A stretch of DNA of 64,000 bases from an uncultured Christensenella sp. (GCA_910579295.1 CAJTTC010000003.1:99293-163292); one strand, 5' to 3'. Counted from the first letter of the stretch, positions 51,475 through 60,418 are shown. Program-made: numbers and translations. Notes: generated from the letters alone by a model not told the origin.

Positions 51475-52533
51475 TTACAGTGCGGAAAACGTGTTGCCGC
51501 CCGTTCTTATTATAAGCCTCTTGATTTCGAGCATCGAACAGACGGTGATTATATCCGTAAGTTTTTTATTTAATCGGGTAGCAATCTTCTGCGCGTGCAT
51601 TTCGCCCTCGCTCTTCAAAAGGTTGACGATTGCCCGCTCGTCGCCGTCAAGCTCGGGCTGTTCGCTCACGTCTTCCTCTATATCCAGCGTGCGCAGGACG
51701 TCGCCCGCGCAGTCTGCAAGATACGCGCCGTTTTTTATCAGCGTGTTGCAACCGACTCCCGAACTGACGCCGATACCGTACGGAAAGGCGAACACGTCGC
51801 GGGAATAATCGGCGGCGTAATTAGCCGTTGAGAGCGCGCCGCTCTTTTCCCCTGCCGATACGACCAACACGCCGTCGCACAGCCCCGCAAGCACGCGGTT
51901 GCGCAGAGTGAACGTATATCTCTGAGCCTTTGTCATTGGCGGAAATTCGCTTATCGAAAGCCCGTTCTTTTCCACCTCGCGCAACGTAGGTGTGCTGTCC
52001 GCGTCGTGACCGTAGGGCAGTACGCAAGCCACGTTGCCCGTTTCCAGCCCGCCCTTTGCCGCAGCCGTATCCGCGCCGTCGGCAACGCCCGTGACTACGG
52101 TAACGTGAGCCGACAGCTGCGCGCAGATATTTTTGCACTGTTCTATGACCTGCGCCGTCGTCCGTCTCGAACCGACTACTCCGAGCATACGCGTGTCTAT
52201 CAGACTGCGGTTGCCGCGCACATAGAGCACAAGCGGCGGGACGGGCGTATTTTTGAGAAGATAGGGATAGTCCGCGCTCTTAACCGTAACGCACTCTACT
52301 CTCCGCTTTTCATAGCCCGCAATCAGCTCCTCGCGAAAATCGGGCGATAAAAATTTATCCCTCAGTTTATTATATACTCCGTCGCCGATAATTTTAATCA
52401 GCTCGGCTTTATATTTTTCTCTGTCCGCGTTCGCCCGACTAAGCGAAGCCAAAAACAGCTTTTTCTGCTTGTAATTGAGCTCCTTTATTCCGTCTGCGGC
52501 GATTACGTCAAGCTCTGTATCGCTGTACATCAT
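51475..52533 (-). CDS. dprA: DNA processing protein DprA/Smf
   Basis: 352 residues. Rossmann-like DprA core (about 75-290): GVVGSRRTT, TGVADGADTAAAKGG and EFPPMTKAQRYTFTLRNRVLAGL. A C-terminal winged helix (about 300-352) completes the usual layout. Helps RecA load onto incoming single strands in natural transformation. ATG at 52533 overlaps the comM stop (ATGA). The partner comM-like gene is upstream. Confidence 0.95.
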   Translation of the reverse strand: MMYSDTELDVIAADGIKELNYKQKKLFLASLSRANADREKYKAELIKIIGDGVYNKLRDKFLSPDFREELIAGYEKRRVECVTVKSADYPYLLKNTPVPPLVLYVRGNRSLIDTRMLGVVGSRRTTAQVIEQCKNICAQLSAHVTVVTGVADGADTAAAKGGLETGNVACVLPYGHDADSTPTLREVEKNGLSISEFPPMTKAQRYTFTLRNRVLAGLCDGVLVVSAGEKSGALSTANYAADYSRDVFAFPYGIGVSSGVGCNTLIKNGAYLADCAGDVLRTLDIEEDVSEQPELDGDERAIVNLLKSEGEMHAQKIATRLNKKLTDIITVCSMLEIKRLIIRTGGNTFSAL

Positions 52534-54059
52534 CTCTCCGAATTACTGTCGAAGTTGCGGTAGGAGGTTGCCTCCAATATGTGGTTTGGCTCTATCCTTT
52601 CCGAGCAGTCCAGATCGGCTATCGTCCGCGCGACCTTGATTATTCTCGAACGCGCACGCGCCGACAAATGCAGTCTTTCGAACGCCGCGCGGAGAATTTT
52701 TTCGCATTCGGGTGAGAGACGGCAGTACGCCTTTATCTGCCTTTCGCCCATATCGGCGTTGACGTTTACGCCCTCTTCGTTTCTAAATCTTTCCCGCTGA
52801 ATGGCGCGGGCGCGCTCGACGCGCTTTTTCACCTCTGCGCTCGGCTCGCCGTCGCTCTCGCCCGCAAGGTCCTCGTACTTTACCCCGTCGACCTCCACCT
52901 GCAAGTCTATCCTGTCTAAAAGCGGTCCGCTTATTTTGCTGCGATATTTTCTTATCTGTGCGGGAGTGCAGGTGCACTGTCTTTCCTTAGAACCGAGGTT
53001 GCCGCACGGACAGGGATTCATACTTGCGCACAGTATGAAATCTGCGGGGAACGTGACCGCGCCACCCGCCCTCGTGACGGTTATTTTTCCGTCCTCCAAC
53101 GGTTGCCGCAACGATTCGAGAGCGCTCCTCGTATACTCGGGGAGCTCGTCGAGAAACAGTACGCCGCGGTGCGCCTTAGATATCTCGCCCGCCTTAATCT
53201 TCGTGTTCCCGCCGCCGCAGAGCGAAACGGTCGTCGCCGTATGGTGGGGAGTGCGGAAGGGACGGAGCGAAACTATTCCCTCTTCACCGAGCTCGCCCGA
53301 AACGGAGAGTATCTTCGTCACCTCCAACGCCTCGTCGAAAGTCATATCAGGCATAATGGTAGGTATACACCGCGCGAGCATCGTCTTGCCCGTTCCGGGA
53401 GGGCCTGACAGCAAAATGTTATGCCCGCCCGCAACGGCTATCTCCAACGCCCGCTTTGCCACCTCCTGACCGCGTACAAGCGCCAAATCGCAGTTGTACG
53501 TCGCGCTTGCCCTTGTCTGCTCGAAGCTGCGCACCTGCACGGGAGCAAACGGCGTACCCGATAAAAAGTCGTACGCCTCTCTCAATGATTTGAGCGCGTA
53601 AACCTCTATGCCCTCTATATAGCTCGCCTCGTTCGCGTTTCCCTCGGGCACAACGAAGCGCGTATAGCCCTTGTTCTTTGCGGAAATGAGTATCGGCAGT
53701 ATGCCCGTCACCGCGCGCAGTGAGCCGTCAAGCGCGAGCTCGCCAAGCAGAACCGTGCCGTCCGTTTTGCCCTGCAACTGTTGGCTTGCGACAAGCAACG
53801 ATATCGCTATCGGCAGATCGTACTGACTGCCCTCCTTCTTGATATCTGCGGGCGCAAGATTTACCGTTATTTTGTTTACGGGGAAGCGGAGCGCGCTGTT
53901 GCGGATTGCCGAATACACCCTTTCCTTGCTCTCCTTGACGGCGGCGTCGGGCAGTCCTACAAGCTCGTAGGACACCATACCTTTATTTATATCCGTTTCC
54001 ACCTCTACGGGCACGCCTTCCAATCCGACGACCGCATAACTCGTTATTTTCGATAGCAT
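52530..54059 (-). CDS. comM: ComM/YifB-family AAA+ Mg-chelatase-like ATPase
   Basis: 509 residues. N-terminal Lon-like domain (about 1-165), Walker A GPPGTGKTMLARC near 208, Walker B VLFLDELPE, and a zinc-like CASMNPCPCG motif with CTCTP. Relatives in Gram-negatives help branch migration during transformation; role in Clostridia is not settled. I chose ATG at 54059 (MLSKITSYAV) with AAAGG ahead; the longer frame starts at 54107. Its stop overlaps dprA. Confidence 0.93.
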   Translation of the reverse strand: MLSKITSYAVVGLEGVPVEVETDINKGMVSYELVGLPDAAVKESKERVYSAIRNSALRFPVNKITVNLAPADIKKEGSQYDLPIAISLLVASQQLQGKTDGTVLLGELALDGSLRAVTGILPILISAKNKGYTRFVVPEGNANEASYIEGIEVYALKSLREAYDFLSGTPFAPVQVRSFEQTRASATYNCDLALVRGQEVAKRALEIAVAGGHNILLSGPPGTGKTMLARCIPTIMPDMTFDEALEVTKILSVSGELGEEGIVSLRPFRTPHHTATTVSLCGGGNTKIKAGEISKAHRGVLFLDELPEYTRSALESLRQPLEDGKITVTRAGGAVTFPADFILCASMNPCPCGNLGSKERQCTCTPAQIRKYRSKISGPLLDRIDLQVEVDGVKYEDLAGESDGEPSAEVKKRVERARAIQRERFRNEEGVNVNADMGERQIKAYCRLSPECEKILRAAFERLHLSARARSRIIKVARTIADLDCSERIEPNHILEATSYRNFDSNSER

Positions 54060-54146
54060 TTGTATACCTTTTTGAACGCCTGACGCCGAAAGCCTCGGCT
54101 TTTCCATATATATAATAATAGCGGCAAGCTTCTTTACAAAAATAAA

Positions 54147-54171
54147 AGCTCCCGCATACAGCGGGAGCTTA
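54147..54171 (-). terminator. Terminator of rplS
   Basis: AAGCTCCCGC, loop of five, GCGGGAGCTT; on the minus strand followed by TTATTTTTG. Six bases after the rplS stop. Confidence 0.92.
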
Positions 54172-54176
54172 TTTAA

Positions 54177-54521
54177 TTATCTTATTTCCTGTATCTTAGC
54201 AGCCTTACCCGTTAAACCTCTCAGGTAGTAGAGCTTAGCTCTTCTTACCTTGCCCTTCTTAACGACGGTAATCGACGCAATTTTGGGGGAGTGAACGGGG
54301 AACGTTCTCTCTACGCCTACGCCGAACGAAAGACGGCGAACGGTGAAGCTTTCCCTTATGCCGCCGTGCTTTTTGGCAATGACTACGCCCTCGAAGTTCT
54401 GAATTCTTTCCTTCGTGCCCTCGATAACCTTAAAGCCGACTCTTACGGTGTCGCCTACGTTGAATGCAGGTATGCTTTCCTTCATTCCTTCTTTTTCGAT
54501 TGCTTCTACTAATTTGCTCAT
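54177..54521 (-). CDS. rplS: 50S ribosomal protein L19
   Basis: 114 residues: IPAFNVGDTVRVGFKVIEG, FEGVVIAKKHGG and the SPKIASITVVKKGKVRRAKLYYLR end, all typical of L19 at the 30S-50S interface. ATG at 54521 follows GGAGGACAAGTCAA; the ORF opens farther at 54548 without a ribosome site. In Bacillus rplS follows trmD directly; here it sits after yraN behind its own promoter and terminator. Confidence 0.97.
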   Translation of the reverse strand: MSKLVEAIEKEGMKESIPAFNVGDTVRVGFKVIEGTKERIQNFEGVVIAKKHGGIRESFTVRRLSFGVGVERTFPVHSPKIASITVVKKGKVRRAKLYYLRGLTGKAAKIQEIR

Positions 54522-54615
54522 TTGACTTGTCCTCCATAAACCAAGCATTCTTACGGCTTTTTGCCGCAGCGGAATACCCGAAGTCCTTTAATTTTTTATT
54601 TATTTTTCGCGATTG
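54522..54615 (-). ncRNA. Probable L19 leader
   Basis: From the predicted start (about 54615) to the ribosome site the mRNA contains AATTAAAGGACTT (54593-54581), a GGGTATTCCGCTGC stretch, and a hairpin CGGC-AAAAA-GCCG (54566-54554). L19 leaders exist in Firmicutes. The first element equals the core of the family B repeats. Leader identity is inferred from position. Confidence 0.4.
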
Positions 54616-54622
54616 CCATACT

Positions 54623-54651
54623 ATCTTAGCAAACCCTTTAAAAAAATGCAA
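54623..54651 (-). promoter_or_regulatory. Promoter of rplS
   Basis: Minus-strand TTGCAT (54651-54646) and TAAGAT (54628-54623), 17-base spacer. Confidence 0.7.
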
Positions 54652-54687
54652 CTATTTTTAGGGGGGTGTATCACAATTTTCACAAAA

Positions 54688-54727
54688 GCGGTGTGTCACC
54701 GAGCCAAGTCCTTTAATTGCTTGTGCG
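54688..54727 (-). repeat. Structured repeat, family B, copy 3
   Basis: On the minus strand: CAATTAAAGGACTTG, GCT, then hairpin CGGTG-ACA-CACCG. The stem differs fully from copies 1-2, but pairing is kept. Confidence 0.8.
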
Positions 54728-54754
54728 GCGCACCGACCCGACATCTGCAAATCT

Positions 54755-54795
54755 GCGGTGTGCCACCGCGGGCAAGTCCTTTAATTGCTTGCGCG
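54755..54795 (-). repeat. Structured repeat, family B, copy 4
   Basis: On the minus strand: CAATTAAAGGACTTG, CCC, then hairpin GCGGTG-GCA-CACCGC. Sixty-seven bases from copy 3. The loop is GCA rather than ACA, the same alternation as at 37 kb. Confidence 0.8.
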
Positions 54796-54904
54796 TTATT
54801 AAGATTGAGAAATGTCTTTTCCGTAAGCGTTTTTTCGTACGGAGTTAGCGGCTTATATAATACATATTATATATAGCGCAAGTTTTAAAGCGGCGTAACG
54901 CGGC

Positions 54905-55255
54905 TTAATAAAAAGCGTTTTCTATGTGGTTTATTCCGTCGGGAGTAATCTCGATTATATCGAAGCGCACGGTCTTATCCACTTCGCGGTTGGCAAAATA
55001 AAAGCGTACGCAATTTTTATAACGCTCCATACGCTTGCGGTTTACAGCCTCGTTAGGCGCGCCGAAAGCGTCGCCCGTGCGGGTTTTCACCTCCGTAAAG
55101 GCAAGCGTTTCGCCCTTTTCGGCAATTATGTCCACCTCGCCGAAAGGGCATCTGAAATTGCGCTCGACTATCTTATAGCCCGACCTCTTCAAATAGCGCG
55201 CCGCCCTGTGCTCGCCCCAAAAGCCCAGCCGCCGCTTTTCGCCCTTTACTGCCAT
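54905..55255 (-). CDS. yraN: UPF0102 (YraN) nuclease-like protein
   Basis: 116 residues of the restriction-endonuclease-like UPF0102 family: GEHRAARYLKRSGYKIVERNFRCPFGEVDIIAE and FTEVKTR with conserved Glu, Asp, Glu and Lys. No activity is established for the family. Start at 55255 overlaps rnhB by ten bases. In the usual neighbourhood of rnhB and comM. Confidence 0.93.
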   Translation of the reverse strand: MAVKGEKRRLGFWGEHRAARYLKRSGYKIVERNFRCPFGEVDIIAEKGETLAFTEVKTRTGDAFGAPNEAVNRKRMERYKNCVRFYFANREVDKTVRFDIIEITPDGINHIENAFY

Positions 55256-55893
55256 TTTTTCGTAAAGCTCCTGCGGTGCACGGGCGTCAGCCCGTACTCT
55301 TTTATCGCCGCGATATGCGCCGCCGAACCGTAGCCCGCGTTGCTTGCAAAGCCGTACTGAGGATACTGCTCGCCGTACTCTTCCATAATTTTATCCCTGT
55401 AAACCTTGGCGACGATTGAAGCCGCGCCTATCGTATAGCTGAGCGCGTCACCCTTTATTATCGAGCGTTGCGGCAACTCTATATCGAGCGTCATATTGCC
55501 GTCCGTCAGCACAAAATCGGGCTTGACGCTTAAACCCTCCACCGCGTTTTTCATACACAGACGGGTCGCCTGTAAAATGTTTATTTCGTCTATTATCTGC
55601 GGTTCAACGCGGCATATTCGGCAGGCAATTGACTTTTCGAGTATTTGTTCGCTCAGCGTTTCACGCTTTTTTTTGCTGAGCTTTTTGCTGTCGTCAACAC
55701 CCTCTATAATATCGCCCAACGGCATTATTACAGCCGCGCATACGACGGGACCCGCAAGCGGGCCTCTGCCCACCTCGTCCACGCCGCAGATATAGCCGCA
55801 GCCGCCTTCTATAAGCTCTCTTTCGTATTTCAATTTATCCATATCGCTAAGCGCCGAATGCAAAATCAAGTCGGAAAATTGCCGGACGCGCAT
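55246..55893 (-). CDS. rnhB: Ribonuclease HII
   Basis: Removes ribonucleotides from DNA. 215 residues in the longest frame: VDEVGRGPLAGPVV with Asp and Glu, DSKKLSKKKRE, and later VLTDGNMTL and SIVAKVYRD. The start is uncertain: ATG at 55893 has AGAGGG too close, while ATG at 55842 (MDKLKYERE) fits the family but lacks a ribosome site. It lies 13 bases after rbgA and overlaps yraN. Confidence 0.93.
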   Translation of the reverse strand: MRVRQFSDLILHSALSDMDKLKYERELIEGGCGYICGVDEVGRGPLAGPVVCAAVIMPLGDIIEGVDDSKKLSKKKRETLSEQILEKSIACRICRVEPQIIDEINILQATRLCMKNAVEGLSVKPDFVLTDGNMTLDIELPQRSIIKGDALSYTIGAASIVAKVYRDKIMEEYGEQYPQYGFASNAGYGSAAHIAAIKEYGLTPVHRRSFTKKWQ

Positions 55894-55906
55894 TCCCTCT
55901 TCCGCA

Positions 55907-56770
55907 CTAAAATTTAAAATCTTTTACGTCGTCGAGGCTGTCGAGCGTGACTTTTCCCAAACGCCCCTTTCTGAAATCGTCTATTACCGCCTTTTCGCCC
56001 CGCTCATAATCGTAGTCGTTCCCGCGCAACACAAAGCCGCGGCGGGCGCACACCCTGTCAAGCATTTCGAGCGGCTCTGCCTGTTCCCCGCACTCTATGC
56101 CGTATCTGTCGGCAAGGCTCTGCGGATACTTTTCTTTCAGCTCGGCAAGCAACGCGAGCGCGATATCGTCCAAATCGAGGATATCGTCGTTTAAGCTCCC
56201 CACATACGCAAGCCGCACGGCGAGCTTCTGATTGACGAACGAGGGCGGAGTAGTGCCGGGCGTATCCAAAAGCTCGTAACCGTCGAGCCTTATCCACTGC
56301 TTGCCGCGCGTTACGCCCGCCTTGTTGCCCGTCTGAGCGCGCGCATTGCCCGCAAGCAGGTTAATGACTGTCGACTTGCCCGTATTGGGCACGCCGCACA
56401 CCATAAACCTGAACGTCTGCGAATAGCCTTTGAGCGCGTTTTTCTCGCGCTTTTCCTTTACGAGCGCGGAAACGCACTCTTCGAGAGCCCTGCGCGAACG
56501 GCTGTCGACGGCGTTGATGCGCACGCACGTCCCGCCGTTATCCCTGATATGCCTGACAAAAGCGTCGGCGCGCGCGTCGGCAAGGTCGCCCTTGTTTAAA
56601 ACGTACAGCACGGGCTTTGAAGCGAATATTTTTTTTAACGAGGGGTTGAACGAGGCTGCGGGGCAACGCGCGTCGAGGACGTAAATTATGCCGTCGCAGA
56701 CGGCGGCATTGTCCTCCATCATTCGCATCGCCTTTGTCATATGCCCCGGAAACCATTGCAGATTGCGCAT
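55907..56770 (-). CDS. rbgA: Ribosome biogenesis GTPase RbgA/YlqF
   Basis: Assembles the 50S subunit. 287 residues, circularly permuted GTPase: G4 NKGDLAD comes first, then G1 GVPNTGKST and G3 DTPGTT, with a C-terminal RNA-binding part. The start MRNLQWFPGHMTKAMR is diagnostic. It lies 21 bases after trmD in the classic order. Confidence 0.96.
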   Translation of the reverse strand: MRNLQWFPGHMTKAMRMMEDNAAVCDGIIYVLDARCPAASFNPSLKKIFASKPVLYVLNKGDLADARADAFVRHIRDNGGTCVRINAVDSRSRRALEECVSALVKEKREKNALKGYSQTFRFMVCGVPNTGKSTVINLLAGNARAQTGNKAGVTRGKQWIRLDGYELLDTPGTTPPSFVNQKLAVRLAYVGSLNDDILDLDDIALALLAELKEKYPQSLADRYGIECGEQAEPLEMLDRVCARRGFVLRGNDYDYERGEKAVIDDFRKGRLGKVTLDSLDDVKDFKF

Positions 56771-56791
56771 TTTTTCAGCTCCTGTAAGCTA

Positions 56792-57460
56792 TTACTTTTT
56801 CAAAAGGTCGGGTCGGCGCTCCCTTGTAATTTTCAAGCTCTGCTCCCTGCGCCACCTGTCGACCTCGGCGTGATTGCCCGAAAGAAGCACTTCGGGAACG
56901 CTCACCCCGTTATAAGTGGCGGGACGGGTATACTGCGGGTACTCCAACAGCCCGTCCGAAAAGCTTTCGTCGACGAGAGAACCCGCCGCTATAACCCCGT
57001 CAACGTATCGCGCAACGCAGTCGCAGACGACCATTGCGGGAAGCTCTCCGCCCGTCAGAACGTAGTCGCCGATTGATATCTCCCCGTCGAAATACATATC
57101 GAGCACGCGCTGGTCCACGCCCTCGTAGTGCCCGCAGAGAATGACGATATGCTCGCGGGTGGCGAGCTCCAACACCGTCTGTTGCGTGAGCGTTTTTCCC
57201 TTTGGCGAGGTGTAAATTCTCAACGCGCGGTGTTCGGGGTCGACGGCGCAGACCGCGCTTCCTATGGGTTGCGGCATCATTACCATACCCGCGCCGCCGC
57301 CGAAAGGATAGTCGTCGCACTTTTTATGCCTGTCCTCGGAATAGTCGCGGATATTGACGACCTCTATGTCGAGCTTGCCCTTGCCGCACGCACGCCCTAT
57401 TATGCTCTCTTTGAGCGGCGCGAACATTTCGGGAAAGAGCGTTAAAACGGTTATCTTCAT
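56792..57460 (-). CDS. trmD: tRNA (guanine37-N1)-methyltransferase
   Basis: 222 residues, somewhat shorter than the ~240 of Bacillus. SPOUT knot: GGGAGMVMMPQPI, LCGHYEGVDQRVL and SIGDYVLTGGELPAM. Methylates G37 with SAM to prevent frameshifting. ATG at 57460, one base before the rimM stop, so coupled. The C-terminus ends RRPDLLKK. Confidence 0.97.
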   Translation of the reverse strand: MKITVLTLFPEMFAPLKESIIGRACGKGKLDIEVVNIRDYSEDRHKKCDDYPFGGGAGMVMMPQPIGSAVCAVDPEHRALRIYTSPKGKTLTQQTVLELATREHIVILCGHYEGVDQRVLDMYFDGEISIGDYVLTGGELPAMVVCDCVARYVDGVIAAGSLVDESFSDGLLEYPQYTRPATYNGVSVPEVLLSGNHAEVDRWRREQSLKITRERRPDLLKK

Positions 57461-57461
57461 A

Positions 57462-57971
57462 TCAGTACACCGCCACTTCCTCGAAGCGCGAGCGAACCAC
57501 CGTCACTACGCGGCTTACCGTGTCGATATCGCTTATCAAGCCGTCGACGGCGGGGAAGCTTATCACCTTACCGTTTGCCGCAAGCACGTCGTAAATATCG
57601 GTGCGGGCGGGAGTTATATCCCGTACCGTGCCGATCTCCGCGCCGTTCTCGTCGACCACGCGGCAACCGACGACGTCGGCTATATAAAACGTATCCTCGG
57701 GGAGAGCGGGGGCGTCGGCGCGGTCTGCCTTTATCTCCTGTCCTCGCAGAAGCTCGGCGGCGTTTCGGTCGGCAATTCCGCCGAGCGTGATAAACGCGCA
57801 GTTGCCGCCCTGAGGACGAACCTTTAAGAGCTTATGGCAATTGCCCCCCACATATACCTTATCGAACGCCTTCAAGTCCTCGGGAGAGTCGGTCATAGTC
57901 AGCACTTTCACCTCGCCGCGGATACCCTGCGGTTTTACTACGGTTGCTATAGTCAAATAATTTTTTTCCAT
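57462..57971 (-). CDS. rimM: 16S rRNA processing protein RimM
   Basis: 169 residues: N-terminal barrel (IATVVKPQGIRGEVKVL), LRGQEIKADRADAP, and a C-terminal PRC barrel (FYIADVVGCRVV). Assists 30S maturation and binds S19. ATG at 57971 has no strong ribosome site. Forty bases after khpA. Confidence 0.95.
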   Translation of the reverse strand: MEKNYLTIATVVKPQGIRGEVKVLTMTDSPEDLKAFDKVYVGGNCHKLLKVRPQGGNCAFITLGGIADRNAAELLRGQEIKADRADAPALPEDTFYIADVVGCRVVDENGAEIGTVRDITPARTDIYDVLAANGKVISFPAVDGLISDIDTVSRVVTVVRSRFEEVAVY

Positions 57972-58010
57972 AATTATCAGATTAGCCTTTTAACAAGAAA
58001 AGGTGTGAGC

Positions 58011-58253
58011 TCACACCTTTTCTTTAATTTCTATAAAATATTTCTTCTCTTCGCGCGGGGTATAGGCGTTGACAATCGTCCTTAACGCCTTAGCGATTTT
58101 ACCCTGCTTACCGATAACCTTGCCCATATCGGAGGGATTTAAAAGCACCGTCACTTCAACGGAGCTCTCCTTGTCCTCCACCTTGTACTCGATTTCGTCG
58201 GTTTTATCGGCAAACCGCTCGACTATATATTTGATTAATGCTAACGTATCCAT
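58011..58253 (-). CDS. khpA: KH-domain RNA-binding protein KhpA (YlqC)
   Basis: 80 residues, a single KH domain with the GxxG loop as GKVIGKQGKIAKALRTI. The family binds RNA with KhpB in Firmicutes. It lies three bases after rpsP and upstream of rimM, as in Bacillus. Confidence 0.94.
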   Translation of the reverse strand: MDTLALIKYIVERFADKTDEIEYKVEDKESSVEVTVLLNPSDMGKVIGKQGKIAKALRTIVNAYTPREEKKYFIEIKEKV

Positions 58254-58256
58254 AAA

Positions 58257-58553
58257 TTACTTCTTCTTTTTCTTGTCGTTTGTCTTGGGAGCGGAATGCT
58301 TTGCAGGCTGTTCCATTGCGCCGGCCTTTACAAGATAGCTCTTTACCGTTTCGGTAGGCTGAACGCCCTTTGCAAGCCATGCCTTAGCTTTCTCCACGTC
58401 GATATTGATTTCAGCGGGGCTTTTGAGGGGGTCTACGTAACCGATTTTATCGATATACTCGCCCGACTGCGCCTTCCTCGAATCGATAACAACTACTCTG
58501 TAAAAGGGGGACTTCTTGTCGCCCATTCTCGTAAGTCTCATTTTAACTGCCAT
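58257..58553 (-). CDS. rpsP: 30S ribosomal protein S16
   Basis: 98 residues: VKMRLTRMGDKKSPFYRVVVIDSR is the S16 start. The last ~20 residues are a Lys-rich tail (ending NDKKKKK). ATG at 58553 follows AAAGGAG. Between ffh and khpA as usual. Confidence 0.97.
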   Translation of the reverse strand: MAVKMRLTRMGDKKSPFYRVVVIDSRKAQSGEYIDKIGYVDPLKSPAEINIDVEKAKAWLAKGVQPTETVKSYLVKAGAMEQPAKHSAPKTNDKKKKK

Positions 58554-58617
58554 TGTGTATTACTCCTTTCGCCTTTTAGGCAATAAATATTTTTTTATTG
58601 AAATTCCGTCGTTCAAA

Positions 58618-59928
58618 TCAGAAGGGAAGCCTGCGCTTGCCGTTTCTGAGCTGTTTCATAATGAGCTTCGTCTGCTCGAACTGCTTTAAAAGCTGATTGA
58701 TTTCCTGTACGCTCGTGCCGCTGCCCGCCGCTATGCGCTTCTTGCGTGAAGAGTTGATTATCGCGGGGTCGTTCCTCTCCTTGGGCGTCATTGAAAGTAT
58801 GATAGCCTTTGTGCGCTCTATCCGACTTTCGTCTATGTCGCCGTCTTTCACCTTGCCGCTCAGCCCGGGCATCATCGAAACGAGCGCCTGCGCGCCGCCC
58901 ATCTTCTTCATACTCTCGAACTGCGTAAGATAGTCCTCTAAGGTGAAGGAATTTTCCATCATCTTCTTCTGCATCTTCTTGGCTTCCTCGGCGGATACCG
59001 CTTCCTGCGCCTTTTCGATGAGAGAGAGCACGTCGCCCATACCGAGTATACGCGAAGCCATTCTGTCGGGATAGAAATATTCGAGGTCGGTCGCCTTTTC
59101 GCCCACGCCGATAAACTTTATGGGCTTGCCCGTAACCGCCTTGATAGACAGACACGCGCCGCCCCTCGTATCGCCGTCGAGCTTGGTCAGCACTATGCCC
59201 GTGACCTCCAACCTCTCGTTAAAGGTCTTGGCTACGTTTACGGCAACCTGACCCATCATCGAGTCGACCGTCAACAGAATTTCGTCCACGCGCACGGCTT
59301 TTTTGATATTTTCGAGCTCCTGCATTAACGCTTCGTCAATTTCCAGACGACCCGCCGTATCTATAATCACCGTGTCATAGCCCATAGATTTGGCGTATTC
59401 GACAGCCTGCGGCGCGGTTTTGACGGGATTTTGAGTACCCTTTTCAAACACCTCTACCTGCACGTTTTTGCCGACGACTTTCAGCTGTTCGATAGCCGCG
59501 GGACGGTACACGTCGCAACCGACGAGCATCGGCTTTTTGCCGCCCTTTTTAAGAAGAAGAGCGAGCTTGCCACATAGCGTTGTCTTGCCCGCGCCCTGTA
59601 AACCGCACATCATAATTACCGTGGGCGGGTTGGGGGCTACCGTAAGCTTTGCGTTCGACGAACCCATAAGAGCAATGAGCTCCTCGTTGACTATCTTTAT
59701 GACCTGTTGAGCGGGGTTGAGGCTCTCCAAAATCTTTTGCCCGACCGCCTTTTCGGACACGTCGGCGCAGAACTGCTTGGCAACCTTTACGTTTACGTCG
59801 GCTTCCAGAAGAGCCACGCGAACCTCGCGCATTGCCGTCTTTATTTCAAGCTCGGTAAGACGCCCACGTTTGGTGAGCTTGGAAAATATATGATTTAACC
59901 TTTCCGAAAGTGATGAAAATAAAGCCAT
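58618..59928 (-). CDS. ffh: Signal recognition particle protein Ffh
   Basis: 436 residues. NG GTPase domain: GLQGAGKTTLCGKLA, DTAGRLEIDE and TKLDGDTRGG. Methionine-rich M domain (about 300-435) with SGTSVQEINQLLKQFEQ binds SRP RNA and signal peptides. ATG at 59928 follows AAGG. ylxM precedes it, rpsP follows. Confidence 0.97.
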   Translation of the reverse strand: MALFSSLSERLNHIFSKLTKRGRLTELEIKTAMREVRVALLEADVNVKVAKQFCADVSEKAVGQKILESLNPAQQVIKIVNEELIALMGSSNAKLTVAPNPPTVIMMCGLQGAGKTTLCGKLALLLKKGGKKPMLVGCDVYRPAAIEQLKVVGKNVQVEVFEKGTQNPVKTAPQAVEYAKSMGYDTVIIDTAGRLEIDEALMQELENIKKAVRVDEILLTVDSMMGQVAVNVAKTFNERLEVTGIVLTKLDGDTRGGACLSIKAVTGKPIKFIGVGEKATDLEYFYPDRMASRILGMGDVLSLIEKAQEAVSAEEAKKMQKKMMENSFTLEDYLTQFESMKKMGGAQALVSMMPGLSGKVKDGDIDESRIERTKAIILSMTPKERNDPAIINSSRKKRIAAGSGTSVQEINQLLKQFEQTKLIMKQLRNGKRRLPF

Positions 59929-60001
59929 ATTGATTTACCTTGTATAATTCGGAGCGCGGTACGATTAAGAAAATCCCCCGCCGCCGCTTGCGCAAAAGCC
60001 G

Positions 60002-60394
60002 TTACGCTTTGCCCAACTTTTTTAAGCAATCCTCGACCTTTGCCGAATAATCCTTGTCTGAAATCGCAGTCAATTCCGCAATATCCGCCGCATATTCGGG
60101 GTGCAATTGCGAAAACCGCTCCGCCCAAATCATAACGTCCGTCATAACGAGCGAAGTAAAAATATCGCCCGCCGTAAGCAACCTGTCGTGCCCGAGCTTT
60201 TCGTCATACTCCGCAAGCTGTTTTTTGCACAGAGCCAGACACTCCGAAACGCCCTGACGCGAAACGCCCTTCTGTTCGGCGATTTCCGATACGGTCAGAT
60301 CGAGATTGAAATACATATCGGTTATTTCCTGCTGATTGGGCGTTAAGAGCTTGCCGTACAAATCCCAGAGGCGCATAAATTGAATTTTATCCAT
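60002..60394 (-). CDS. ylxM: YlxM-family SRP-associated helix-turn-helix protein
   Basis: 130 residues: LYGKLLTPNQQEITDMYFNLDLTVSEIAEQ and VSRQGVSECL, a sigma-70 region-4-like helix-turn-helix. YlxM proteins stimulate SRP in some Gram-positives. I chose ATG at 60394 with GGAGGTGGCT ahead; the longer frame starts at 60448. Its promoter is at 60419-60448. ftsY, its usual neighbour, is not in the window. Confidence 0.93.
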   Translation of the reverse strand: MDKIQFMRLWDLYGKLLTPNQQEITDMYFNLDLTVSEIAEQKGVSRQGVSECLALCKKQLAEYDEKLGHDRLLTAGDIFTSLVMTDVMIWAERFSQLHPEYAADIAELTAISDKDYSAKVEDCLKKLGKA

Positions 60395-60418
60395 AGCCAC
60401 CTCCCCGTTTGCCTTACG

